Positions 26,405 through 35,186 of a stretch of DNA of 64,000 bases are shown here, in pieces. The stretch comes from Bremerella cremea. GTDB taxonomy: Bacteria > Planctomycetota > Planctomycetia > Pirellulales > Pirellulaceae. Under the pieces are notes generated by a model, which was given only the letters and a program-made list of their open reading frames with translations, was not told where the DNA came from and made no database searches. How positions within the stretch are numbered: the stretch's first letter is position 1; each line of letters begins with the position of its first letter. The stretch is taken from NCBI RefSeq assembly GCF_003335505.1, contig NZ_QPEX01000010.1:248001-312000 (forward strand), read 5' to 3'. Position numbers and translations under genes: made by a program.

Positions 26405-27447
26405 AATTAAGCCTGCATCGAATCGAGCTACCGCTCAAACGTACCTTTACCATCTCTCGTGAATCACTGGATGTGCAGCCTAGCTTGGTCGTTGTGCTAG
26501 AGCACGACGGCTTCCTTGGATTGGGCGAAGTCACTGAAAATGCCTACTACGGACACACGCTCGATGCGATGGAAGCGGCGTTGCTCTCGGCCAAGCCCTG
26601 GCTGTCGCGATACGTCGCGGAGTGCCCGGAAACAGTTTGGCCAGCTGCCAACGAGGCTTTAAACGAGCGTTTCGCCCTTTCTGCCCTCGATATGGCCGCC
26701 CACGATTTGTGGGCTCGCCGCAAGGGCCAGCGACTTTTTGAAGCCTGGGGGCTGGCTTGGCAAGACATTCCTCGATCGAGCTACACGATTGGCATCGATA
26801 GCATCGATACGATGGTGGCGAAACTCCAAGAGATGCCTGGCTGGGACATTTACAAGATCAAGCTGGGCACGCCCCACGATCTTGAAATCGTAACCGAATT
26901 GCGGAAGCATACCCAGGCGCGCTTCCGGGTCGACGCCAACTGTGCTTGGACGGTTGAGCAGACGATCAAAAACTCGTACGAAATGGCCGAGTTAGGGGTC
27001 GAATTCATCGAACAACCTCTCTCGCCCAACGCCTCCGATGCGGACCGACGAAAGGTTTTCACGAATTCCGCATTACCGATCATTGCCGACGAGAACTGCC
27101 AAGTCACAGCAGACGTGGATAAATGCCACGGCCAGTTTCATGGGGTGAACGTCAAGATCTGCAAATGTGGCGGACTTACCCCGGCCAAACAAATGCTCAC
27201 GCACGCCAAACAGCTCGGTCTGAAAACGATGCTTGGTTGCATGATTGAAAGTTCTATCGGTATCAGCGCGGCCGCCCATTTGGCTCCGCTGTTGGACTAT
27301 GCCGATCTCGATGGCGCCGTGCTGCTGCGAGAAGAGCCAGCCACAGGTGTCCGCATCGAGCAAGGCCAGATTCAACTTGCGGCTGGGCCGGGCTCTGGCA
27401 GCAGTTGGAAAACGGATGTCGTGACTCCCTCCCCCACCACGCTTTGA
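26401..27447 (+). CDS. Enolase-superfamily dipeptide epimerase / N-acyl amino acid racemase (DgcA-like)
   Basis: A 348-residue enolase-superfamily enzyme of the muconate-lactonizing subgroup that inverts the alpha carbon of a dipeptide or N-acyl amino acid. Catalytic elements are in place: the KxK pair in IYKIKLG, metal ligands in [14 protein letters not shown] and IADENC, and the opposite-face lysine in [24 protein letters not shown] closes the barrel. It overlaps the DUF1611 gene by 4 bp, so the two are translationally coupled. Candidate roles are epimerising L-Ala-D-Glu from peptidoglycan or racemising N-acetyl-D-glutamate; I cannot separate these by eye. Confidence 0.88.
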   Translation: MKLSLHRIELPLKRTFTISRESLDVQPSLVVVLEHDGFLGLGEVTENAYYGHTLDAMEAALLSAKPWLSRYVAECPETVWPAANEALNERFALSALDMAAHDLWARRKGQRLFEAWGLAWQDIPRSSYTIGIDSIDTMVAKLQEMPGWDIYKIKLGTPHDLEIVTELRKHTQARFRVDANCAWTVEQTIKNSYEMAELGVEFIEQPLSPNASDADRRKVFTNSALPIIADENCQVTADVDKCHGQFHGVNVKICKCGGLTPAKQMLTHAKQLGLKTMLGCMIESSIGISAAAHLAPLLDYADLDGAVLLREEPATGVRIEQGQIQLAAGPGSGSSWKTDVVTPSPTTL

Positions 27448-27472
27448 GCAAAGCCCCTTTCTGAGAAACATC

Positions 27473-30316
27473 ATGAACGGCAATCTTTTCCGCGCGACAT
27501 CTTTCGCATCCTTCAGTCTGATGCTTCTCACTTCTATTAGTTCGCAACTTGCCGCCGAGCCAGCAGACCTGTTGCTACGTGGTGGGCGCGTTGTCGATGG
27601 TACCGGGGCGCCCTGGTACCAAGCCGATATTCTAATCGACGACGGCAAAATCATTGAGATTGGTCATATCCAACCAGAGGCGGCCAAGCGAGTCATCGAA
27701 GCCGAAGGGCTGGTGGTGGCCCCTGGCTTCATCGACATGATGGGACAATCGGCAACACCTCTGTTGGAAAATCCGAATTCCGGAATCAATCTGCTAACCC
27801 AAGGAATCACGACCATCAACTGCGGCGAAGGCGCGTCGGAGGCCCCCTTAGGGGAAGAATCGCTTGAAACTCGTGGCTGGACGACAATGGCCGAGTATTT
27901 TCAACTGTTGGACATGAAAGGCTTGCCAGTCAATGTCGTCCAAACCGTTGGGCACACCCAAATTCGCAGGCTTGTCTTGGGTGAAGTCGATCGTCGCCCG
28001 AACGAGGAAGAACTCGCGCAGATGAAAGCCTACGTCGACGAGGCCATGGATGCCGGTGCGATTGGGCTTTCCACGGCGTTGATCTATCCGCCTGCAACGT
28101 ACGCCCCAACCAAAGAGATCGCCGCGTTGGCTGCCGTCGCAGGCAAACATGGCGGCCGCTATTACACCCACATGCGAAACGAAGGAGACATGCTGCTCGA
28201 AGCGATCGACGAGGCGATTGCCATCGGCGACGAAGGGAATGTACCGGTTCATATTTTCCATCTGAAAGCAGCTGGACGTCAGAACTGGGGCAAAATGCAA
28301 TTGGCGATCGCCCGCATCCAAGCGGCTCGTGCCGCAGGAAAAGAGGTCACCGCTGATATCTATCCCTACATCAACAACGGCTTAGGTATCGCCGCACTGA
28401 TTCACCCTCGCCACTTTGCCATGGGGCGAGAAACGCTTTATCAAAAACTAAAAACCGATCAGGCATTGCGCGAAGAGATCAAGCAAGAGATGCTCACTAC
28501 CGACGGTTGGGAAAACTGGTTTCGGCATGTTGGTCACGATTGGACCAAAGTAATTGTAGGTACTCCCGGTAAAGGAGCCTATTCCGAGTTCGCCGGTAGC
28601 AGCATCGCGGCAATTGCCCAGCAGCAAGGGGAAGATCCTTGGGATACGTTCTTTAATCTGGTCGATAGCGGCGCGTTCGTGATGCCACAAAGCATGACCG
28701 ATGCCAACCTTATCGTCAAAATGCAGCAAGACTTTATCTCGTTCTGCACCGATGTCGGCCCTGTGCATGATCGTGGTGGGGCTTCTCACCCACGTGGCTT
28801 TGGTGCCTTTCCGCGGATGCTTTCTCGATACGTGCGTGACCTGGGGGTGATCTCGCTGGAACAAGCCGTTGCCAAAGCCAGTGCTGCGGCAGCCAACCAT
28901 GTCATGGCCTACGACCGAGGCCGCATTTCAGAAGGTCTGGCAGCCGACATCATTGTGTTCGACTTCGAGAACCTGACCGAAAACGCGACCTTTGCGCAGC
29001 CGCACGAGCTATCGACCGGCATGAAATTCGTGATCGTCAACGGCGAGGTCGTGCTCGACGACGGCAAGTTCACCGGTGCGCGGCCTGGTCGCGTATTGCG
29101 TGGCCCTGGCTACCAAAAAGCGAAAGCGCCCTACGCGATCGTCACCGGCAAAGGCTTCGAAGAAACGAAAGCCATCGACGCCGCCGTTCAATCGGCCATG
29201 CAAGAGTTCGCCATCCCCGGTGCCGCCATCGCAATTACCCATCAGGGGCGGCTGGTGTACGCTCGTGGATTCGGTTACGCCGATATTGGTGCCCGGCAAC
29301 CGGTAGAACCAGATAGCTTGTTTCGTCTGGCCAGCATCTCGAAGCCAATTACCGCCGTGGCGATTATGCAGTTGATCGAGCAAGGTAAACTTTCGCTGGA
29401 CGACAAAGTGTTTGAGATTCTCGAATACGAACCGATCTTAGAAGGCGAAGCCAAATTTGATCTGCGGTTGAATGAGATTACTATCCGGCATTTGCTGCAG
29501 CATCGTGGCGGCTGGGATCGTGATAAGTCGTTCGATGCCATGTTCCGTTCGGTCGACTTCGCCAATCTAGCTCAAATGCCTCCTCCGGCGGATTGCGATG
29601 CGATCATTCGGGTGATGCTTGGCAAACCACTCGATTTTAGTCCAGGTGAGCGATATGCGTATTCGAACCTTGGCTATTGCATTTTAGGACGCGTCATTGA
29701 GAAGCTGACCGGCGAACCATACGAGCAGTACGTCTTGGACCATGTCTTGCGTCCGATTGGCGCTGAGGGAATGCGGCTCGGGGCGACCCATTTGTCGGGT
29801 CGAGCCGAAGGCGAAGTTCGCTACTACGATCCTGGTTTCGGCCGCTCGGTATTCGCGGAAACCCTTGGCCAGAAAGTTCCGAATGCTTACGGCGCCTGGT
29901 ACTTGGAATCGATGGATGCGCATGGTGCCTGGATTTCTTCGGCGATTGATCTCGCCAAGTTCGGGGCAGCATTCGACGAGCCTGAGAACTGCCCGATCTT
30001 GAGTGCCGCTTCGATCGAGTTAATGCACACGCCAGCCCCGAACGAGAAAAACGCTACCGCACGTCACTATGTTGCCGGCTGGAGCGTAAGCACCGATAAC
30101 AACGGCCTGAAGAGCATCGGGCACAACGGATCGTTGCCCGGCACAAATACGTTGCTGGCTCGCCGATCAGATGGTACGAACATAGTGATCCTGCTTAACG
30201 CACGCACTTCTGGCAAGAACAATCAATTGATCGGCATTGTCAACAATCGAGTAAAAGCCGCCATCGATTCGATTCAAGCGTGGCCTGATACCAACCTGTT
30301 TGAGTCCGCTCCGTAA
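27473..30316 (+). CDS. N-acyl-D-amino-acid deacylase fused to beta-lactamase-fold hydrolase
   Basis: A 947-residue exported fusion. The first 28 residues form a signal peptide ending near SQLAAEP. Residues 30-570 are a D-aminoacylase of the amidohydrolase superfamily: LVVAPGFIDMMGQSATPLLE, TTINCGEGASEAP with the metal-binding Cys, GHTQIRRLVLG, HIFHLKAAGRQNWGKM and HPRGFGAFPRMLSRYVRD. Residues about 575-947 are a class C-like serine hydrolase with SxxK in LASISKPITAV, YSN in YAYSNLGYC and HNG near the end (IGHNGSLPGTN). Both halves keep their catalytic residues. It would release free D-amino acids from N-acyl or peptide forms in the periplasm. It starts 25 bp after the epimerase gene. Confidence 0.9.
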   Translation: MNGNLFRATSFASFSLMLLTSISSQLAAEPADLLLRGGRVVDGTGAPWYQADILIDDGKIIEIGHIQPEAAKRVIEAEGLVVAPGFIDMMGQSATPLLENPNSGINLLTQGITTINCGEGASEAPLGEESLETRGWTTMAEYFQLLDMKGLPVNVVQTVGHTQIRRLVLGEVDRRPNEEELAQMKAYVDEAMDAGAIGLSTALIYPPATYAPTKEIAALAAVAGKHGGRYYTHMRNEGDMLLEAIDEAIAIGDEGNVPVHIFHLKAAGRQNWGKMQLAIARIQAARAAGKEVTADIYPYINNGLGIAALIHPRHFAMGRETLYQKLKTDQALREEIKQEMLTTDGWENWFRHVGHDWTKVIVGTPGKGAYSEFAGSSIAAIAQQQGEDPWDTFFNLVDSGAFVMPQSMTDANLIVKMQQDFISFCTDVGPVHDRGGASHPRGFGAFPRMLSRYVRDLGVISLEQAVAKASAAAANHVMAYDRGRISEGLAADIIVFDFENLTENATFAQPHELSTGMKFVIVNGEVVLDDGKFTGARPGRVLRGPGYQKAKAPYAIVTGKGFEETKAIDAAVQSAMQEFAIPGAAIAITHQGRLVYARGFGYADIGARQPVEPDSLFRLASISKPITAVAIMQLIEQGKLSLDDKVFEILEYEPILEGEAKFDLRLNEITIRHLLQHRGGWDRDKSFDAMFRSVDFANLAQMPPPADCDAIIRVMLGKPLDFSPGERYAYSNLGYCILGRVIEKLTGEPYEQYVLDHVLRPIGAEGMRLGATHLSGRAEGEVRYYDPGFGRSVFAETLGQKVPNAYGAWYLESMDAHGAWISSAIDLAKFGAAFDEPENCPILSAASIELMHTPAPNEKNATARHYVAGWSVSTDNNGLKSIGHNGSLPGTNTLLARRSDGTNIVILLNARTSGKNNQLIGIVNNRVKAAIDSIQAWPDTNLFESAP

Positions 30317-30388
30317 CCACCACCGCAGCCCCACCCAACCAGTTCGTTCTTCCAGCTGATTCCATAGAACGGCCAAGGAATTCTCCCT

Positions 30389-32782
30389 ATGTCGAAGCAT
30401 GTTTGTTTGTTGTTAAGCTTGCTGACTTTCACACTGCTGGGGTTCGCAATCATGACCAACTCGTCCAGTAAAGCACAAGCGCCAGACAGCACCTCCAACC
30501 ATGCGGCGGTCGATTACGGCCCAGCGATCGCTAAGCTAAAAGCGGCTGTCCAGTACGAGGTCTCTCAGCACGACTTGCCTGCGTTTTCGATTTCGTTGGT
30601 CGACAATAAGCAGATCGTTTGGGCGGATGGGTTTGGTTATCAAGATGCCGACAAGAAGGTGCCTGCCACATCCCAAACCATTTATCGCGTAGGCTCGGTC
30701 TCGAAGTTATTCACAGACATCGCCGTGATGCAGTTGGTTGAACAAGGCAAGCTCGACATCGACGCCCCAGTCCAAGAGATTCTTCCCGACTTCACCCCTG
30801 AGAATCCTTACGATACCCCGATCACTTTACACCAGTTGATGTCGCATCGATCTGGCCTGGTCCGTGAACCTCCGGTCGGCAACTACTTTGATCCCACTGA
30901 ACCAACGCTGGCCGAGACCATCGCCAGCTTGAATCAAACCAAGCTCGTCTATCCCCCCAACACCAAGACCAAATATTCCAATGCGGCGGTTTCGGTCGTA
31001 GGCGAGGCCCTTGCTGCCAAAACAGGCATGCCTTTCGAACAACAGATCGAACAAACGCTGCTCCAACCTCTGCAGATGCCCAATAGCAGTTTCGATCGTC
31101 CTAGTGACAAAACCGAGCTACTGGCCACGGGTTGGATGTGGACTTACGACGAGCGTCGTTTCGAAGCCCCCACATTTCCGCTTGGCACTGGGCCCGCTGG
31201 CAACTTCTATTCCAGCGTCGCAGATCTTTCGCAGTTGTTGATTTGCTTGTTTCAAGAGGGTGCCACACCCAATGGACCGATCTTAAAGTCCGAAACGTTG
31301 CAGCAGATGATCACCCCGACCAAGGATGAACATGGGGCCGAAAATCGTGACTTTGGAATTGGTTTCCACATTCAGAAGCTAGACAACCACACCAAGGTTG
31401 GACATGGTGGAGCAATCTATGGGTTCTCGACTCAGTTTGAAGCGTTGCCAGAACGAAAACTGGGCGTAGCGGCGGCGGCTTCTTTAGATGGCACCAACGA
31501 TATTGTACGCCAGCTGACCAACTACGCGTTACGCTTGATGATCGCTACGCAAGATGGGCAGCCGCTGCCGGAATACCCCACAACCGCTACGCTGGCAACC
31601 GAGCGGGCCAAAGCATTGATCGGCACGTACCAGAAACAAGGTGGAACCGACATCCTCAAGATCTCGGAACTCAACGGCGATGTCTTTCTCGCTCAAGGTG
31701 TTTTCCGTCGACAATTGCGAGCCACGTCTAAACAGGGAGCCATAGTGACCGACGATCCCTTTGGATTTGGTACCCCAGTTGCGCCTAGCGGTTCCCAGGG
31801 AATTAAATTTGCTGATGCAATTTACGAACGCCTTCCGCACGAGCCTCCTGCTGGCATTCCGGAACGCTGGCAAGGGTTAATCGGCGAATATGGCTGGGAT
31901 CACAATACGCTCTATATCTTGGAAAAAGATGGCCAACTGCATGCATTGATCGAATGGTTTTACGACTATCCTTTAACCGAGCTTGGCCCCAACGAGTTTG
32001 CGTTTCCAGATTATGGTCTGTACCACGGCGAGAAACTGTTCTTTGCTCGCGACGAAAGGGATTCCGCCACGGAAGTTACGGCTGCTGAGGTGTTGTTCAA
32101 ACGGCGTCCGGTCGGCACACCGCATGGCGATACCTTCAAAATCAAGCCTGTAAGGCCGATTGAAGAGATCCGTCCTGAAGCCATGGCGGCAACGCCTCCG
32201 GCTGAGTCAGGCGACTTCGTCGAGTCCGATCTCGTAGAGCTAACGTCGCTCGATCCGACGATCAAGCTAGACATTCGCTACGCCACCACGAACAACTTCA
32301 TGGGCGCGGTGATGTACAAGCAACCGAAAGCGTTCATGCAGCGCCCTGCCGCCGAAGCTTTAGTGCGGGCACATCATCGCTTGAAAGAACGTGGCCTCGG
32401 ATTGCTGATCCACGACGCCTATCGCCCCTGGTTCGTTACCAAGATGTTCTGGGATGCCACCCCTGCTTCCATGCAAGACTTTGTCGCCAATCCAGCAAAT
32501 GGATCGCGGCATAATCGAGGTTGTGCGGTCGATCTTACCCTGTACGACTTGGCTACCGGCGAGCCGGTTGAAATGGTCGCAACCTACGACGAATTCTCTC
32601 CTCGTTCATTCCCACTCTACCCAGGGGGAACAACCCGCCAACGTTGGTATCGTCAGTTTCTACGCGAAACGATGGAAGCAGAGAAGTTCACGATCTACCC
32701 CTTAGAGTGGTGGCACTTCGATTATCAAGACTGGAACAAGTATCGTATCGGTAACGAAACTTTCGAGGAGCTAACCAACTAA
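30389..32782 (+). CDS. Beta-lactamase-fold hydrolase fused to VanX-type D-Ala-D-Ala dipeptidase
   Basis: A 797-residue exported fusion. After a signal peptide (SLLTFTLLGFAIM) comes a class C-like serine hydrolase (about 45-380) with SVSK, KYSN and the HGGAIYG motif. A linker domain spans about 390-600. The C-terminal 190 residues are an M15D dipeptidase: HDAYRPWF, zinc ligands in SRHNRGCAVDL (SxHxxGxAxD), and EWWH with the catalytic Glu and third ligand. VanX-type enzymes cut D-Ala-D-Ala. Here it is more likely used to degrade cell-wall dipeptides than for vancomycin resistance, because no vanH/vanA genes are present. It follows the deacylase fusion by 72 bp. Confidence 0.9.
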   Translation: MSKHVCLLLSLLTFTLLGFAIMTNSSSKAQAPDSTSNHAAVDYGPAIAKLKAAVQYEVSQHDLPAFSISLVDNKQIVWADGFGYQDADKKVPATSQTIYRVGSVSKLFTDIAVMQLVEQGKLDIDAPVQEILPDFTPENPYDTPITLHQLMSHRSGLVREPPVGNYFDPTEPTLAETIASLNQTKLVYPPNTKTKYSNAAVSVVGEALAAKTGMPFEQQIEQTLLQPLQMPNSSFDRPSDKTELLATGWMWTYDERRFEAPTFPLGTGPAGNFYSSVADLSQLLICLFQEGATPNGPILKSETLQQMITPTKDEHGAENRDFGIGFHIQKLDNHTKVGHGGAIYGFSTQFEALPERKLGVAAAASLDGTNDIVRQLTNYALRLMIATQDGQPLPEYPTTATLATERAKALIGTYQKQGGTDILKISELNGDVFLAQGVFRRQLRATSKQGAIVTDDPFGFGTPVAPSGSQGIKFADAIYERLPHEPPAGIPERWQGLIGEYGWDHNTLYILEKDGQLHALIEWFYDYPLTELGPNEFAFPDYGLYHGEKLFFARDERDSATEVTAAEVLFKRRPVGTPHGDTFKIKPVRPIEEIRPEAMAATPPAESGDFVESDLVELTSLDPTIKLDIRYATTNNFMGAVMYKQPKAFMQRPAAEALVRAHHRLKERGLGLLIHDAYRPWFVTKMFWDATPASMQDFVANPANGSRHNRGCAVDLTLYDLATGEPVEMVATYDEFSPRSFPLYPGGTTRQRWYRQFLRETMEAEKFTIYPLEWWHFDYQDWNKYRIGNETFEELTN

Positions 32783-32843
32783 GTCAGTCCAACTAGGACG
32801 CACGGCTGTTTCCGAGCGTGACATCTGTTGTTGAAGCATATTC

Positions 32844-32892
32844 GGTTTGGCATAATTTGAGGTTGAACTGCTCGACCTCTTCATGCCAAATC
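32844..32892 (+). promoter_or_regulatory. Two-part hairpin ending 4 nt before the ligase start
   Basis: The outer stem pairs 32844-32853 with 32883-32892 (GGTTTGGCAT with ATGCCAAATC, one G-U). The inner stem pairs 32859-32866 with 32872-32879 (GAGGTTGA with TCGACCTC, one G-U) around a 5 nt loop. A small asymmetric internal loop (5 and 3 nt) separates them. It fills the space where a ribosome binding site would be, and no Shine-Dalgarno is seen, so it could control translation of the ligase gene. Confidence 0.55.
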
Positions 32893-32896
32893 CGAG

Positions 32897-34231
32897 ATGC
32901 CAATGTCTAACGTTGTTCCGATTGAACGCCTAGTAAATCTGCTCGATCCTCAGGGCAACTCCATTTTCAATATGACGGTGGAAGAAGCCGTTGCCCGCGT
33001 TGCGTCTGGCGATCCGAACCAGGTGCGAGAGATCGATGGTCATTTCGCGTTACTCTCGAAAAACGGCACCATCATTCGCATGGCGCGTTCGCTGGGACGA
33101 CCGATGCGATACTTCCTGGCGAAGCGTTCCGAAGGGCCTTGCCTGGTTGTGGCCGAGCGGATCGACGAGATCTACACCTTTCTGAAAAGCGAAGGACTGC
33201 ATGGGCAGTTTCACCCTTCCTACACACGCATGGTGCCTGCGCATCATATTCTGGAATTGGCCCTTGTCGGTTGCCCTGACCCGAATCCCACAACCACGCG
33301 TTATTTCGATCCGCAACCGAATCAGTTCAGCACCGATTTAGATGAAATTGGCCACAGGTACATCAGCAAACTTGCTGCCGAAATCAATCACTGGCTCGAT
33401 ACAATCCCCAGCGAAGAACCGCTCGGAGTGATGTTTTCTGGGGGGATCGATAGTGGGTCGGTTTTTCTGGTTTTATACGATCTACTGCTCAAGCGTGGCC
33501 AATCACCGGCTCGTCTAAAAGCGTTCACACTGACCGTCGAGGATGGGGGAACCGATGCGGCCCAGGCCGAACAGTTTTTAGCAGAGCTTGATTTAGGTCT
33601 ATTTTGGGAGCCAATTTCTGCCCCCCGGTCTGATCTCGACTTCCGTGAAGCGATTCGCATCATCGAAGACTACAAACCACTCGATGTCCAAGCCGCCACC
33701 ATGGGACTGGCGCTTTGTCGTGGTATTCGCCGCCGATATCCGGATTGGAAGTATTTGATCGATGGCGATGGAGGAGACGAGAACCTCAAAGACTATCCCA
33801 TTGAAGAAAACCCGGAACTTACGATTCGCAGTGTGCTGAACAACCAGATGCTATACCAGGAAGGTTGGGGGGTGAACGCCGTTAAGCATTCGCTCACCTA
33901 TTCTGGCGGACAAAGCCGCGGGCACGTTCGCTCCCACGCGCCTGCCAAGTCGCTCGGCTTCCATGGCTTTAGCCCGTACGCATTGCCCAATGTGATCGAG
34001 GCCGCCGAAGGAATTCCTTTCATTGAGTTGACCGATTGGAATCATGACGCGCTTTATCAACTAAAGGGCGAGATCGTACGCCGTGGTGTGCAGCAGATTA
34101 CCGGGCTGACCATGCCGATCTTCGAGAAACAACGCTTCCAACATGGAACGGTTTCCAGCGAACAATTCGCCGAACTCTTCCCCACCCATGAAATCGAATA
34201 CCGGCGTGCGTTCGCTCAACGATATGAGTAA
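32897..34231 (+). CDS. Asparagine-synthase-like ATP-dependent ligase
   Basis: A 444-residue protein. The C-terminal part is an asparagine-synthase-type ATP pyrophosphatase domain: the loop LGVMFSGGIDSGSVFL (SGGxDS) and IDGDGGDENLKDYP are intact. The first 200 residues resemble the glutaminase domain remnant of AsnB (REIDGHFALLSKNGT, then ARSLGRPMRYFL), but the catalytic N-terminal Cys2 is absent. It therefore probably adenylates a carboxylate and joins it to an amine, as in beta-lactam synthetase or lasso-peptide cyclases, not to glutamine-derived ammonia. The stop overlaps the radical SAM gene by 8 bp. A second ATG (32903) is possible. Substrate unknown. Confidence 0.85.
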   Translation: MPMSNVVPIERLVNLLDPQGNSIFNMTVEEAVARVASGDPNQVREIDGHFALLSKNGTIIRMARSLGRPMRYFLAKRSEGPCLVVAERIDEIYTFLKSEGLHGQFHPSYTRMVPAHHILELALVGCPDPNPTTTRYFDPQPNQFSTDLDEIGHRYISKLAAEINHWLDTIPSEEPLGVMFSGGIDSGSVFLVLYDLLLKRGQSPARLKAFTLTVEDGGTDAAQAEQFLAELDLGLFWEPISAPRSDLDFREAIRIIEDYKPLDVQAATMGLALCRGIRRRYPDWKYLIDGDGGDENLKDYPIEENPELTIRSVLNNQMLYQEGWGVNAVKHSLTYSGGQSRGHVRSHAPAKSLGFHGFSPYALPNVIEAAEGIPFIELTDWNHDALYQLKGEIVRRGVQQITGLTMPIFEKQRFQHGTVSSEQFAELFPTHEIEYRRAFAQRYE

Positions 34232-35186
34232 GCCCCCTTATCGCCTGAACGACGTTGAGATCGTAAAGCATCGTCCGCCGAAGAATAACGTTACGCCAGA
34301 TCGACCTTACGCCCACCTTGTTGAGCAAGAGCGCGCGGCAAATGGGCAGATTGTAGACGTGGCGACGCTTTTTCTCACCAATCGAGAATGCCCCTTTCGT
34401 TGTTTGATGTGCGATTTATGGAAGAACACCACCGACACAAGCATTCCCGTTGGGTCTATCCCCCAGCAAATCGATTTCGCCCTAAGCGAACTGCCGCCAG
34501 CGAAGCATCTCAAGCTGTACAACAGCGGCAACTTCTTCGATGCCCAGGCGATTGCTCGGGACGATTTCACGCACATTGCCCAGCGGGCTCAAGCGTTCGA
34601 TCACGTGATCGTCGAAAATCATCCTCGTCTTTGTAATCGCGTTTGTAGCCAGTTTCGCGAACAACTTGGCAATACCACCTTGGAAATCGCTCTCGGACTC
34701 GAGACCATCGATCCAGCCGTGTTGCCGTTGCTGAACAAACAGATGACGCTCGACGATTTCGCCAGGGGAGTCGAAACGTTACTTGCGGCAGATATTGTCG
34801 TGCGTACTTTTATTTTGCTGAAAGCCCCCTTTCAAAATGAAACGCAAGGCGTGGAGTGGGCGATCCGGTCCATCGAATACGCTCTGGGGCTAGGGGCTGG
34901 TTGCTGTGCCGTGATTCCCACGCGAGCAGGAAACGGAATCATGGAGAAACTGCAAGCCGACGGCTACTTCTCTCAACCAACGTTGTCTTCCTTAGAAATC
35001 GTAATGGACGAGGGATTGAAGCTGGCAGAAGGCCGCGGGCGAGTCTTTGTCGACCTGTGGGATCTCGAACAGTTTGCGGTTTGTCCCCTCTGTGTAAGAA
35101 GCCGACGAGACCGACTTAGTCAGATGAACCTGAATCAGCGTATACTTCCGCAGGTTTCGTGTTCGTGCCGAGAGTTGATTTTGTGA
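34224..35186 (+). CDS. Radical SAM enzyme with extra C-terminal cysteines
   Basis: A 320-residue radical SAM protein. I chose ATG 34224, which overlaps the ligase stop (ATGAGTAA). The 4Fe-4S motif CPFRCLMCDLW (CxxxCxxC) lies near residue 37. LKLYNSGNFFDAQAI and ALGLETIDPAVLPLLNKQ are conserved-looking barrel motifs, the latter recalling Elp3/TIGR01210-type enzymes. The C-terminus carries CPLC and, about 26 residues later, CSC, which could bind a second cluster or zinc. Its place between an amide ligase and a flavoprotein points to tailoring of a small molecule or RNA base (inference). The start at ATG 34188 is less likely. Confidence 0.85.
   Translation: MSKPPYRLNDVEIVKHRPPKNNVTPDRPYAHLVEQERAANGQIVDVATLFLTNRECPFRCLMCDLWKNTTDTSIPVGSIPQQIDFALSELPPAKHLKLYNSGNFFDAQAIARDDFTHIAQRAQAFDHVIVENHPRLCNRVCSQFREQLGNTTLEIALGLETIDPAVLPLLNKQMTLDDFARGVETLLAADIVVRTFILLKAPFQNETQGVEWAIRSIEYALGLGAGCCAVIPTRAGNGIMEKLQADGYFSQPTLSSLEIVMDEGLKLAEGRGRVFVDLWDLEQFAVCPLCVRSRRDRLSQMNLNQRILPQVSCSCRELIL

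Noticed and set aside
30389..32782. Vancomycin resistance locus
   Set aside because: Only the VanX-type domain is present; there is no VanH, VanA/D-type ligase or VanRS, and the neighbours are catabolic.
32883..32933. Possible 16-residue leader peptide overlapping the ligase start
   Set aside because: No ribosome binding site; its ATG is inside the hairpin stem, and the sequence resembles neither an attenuator nor a peptide precursor.
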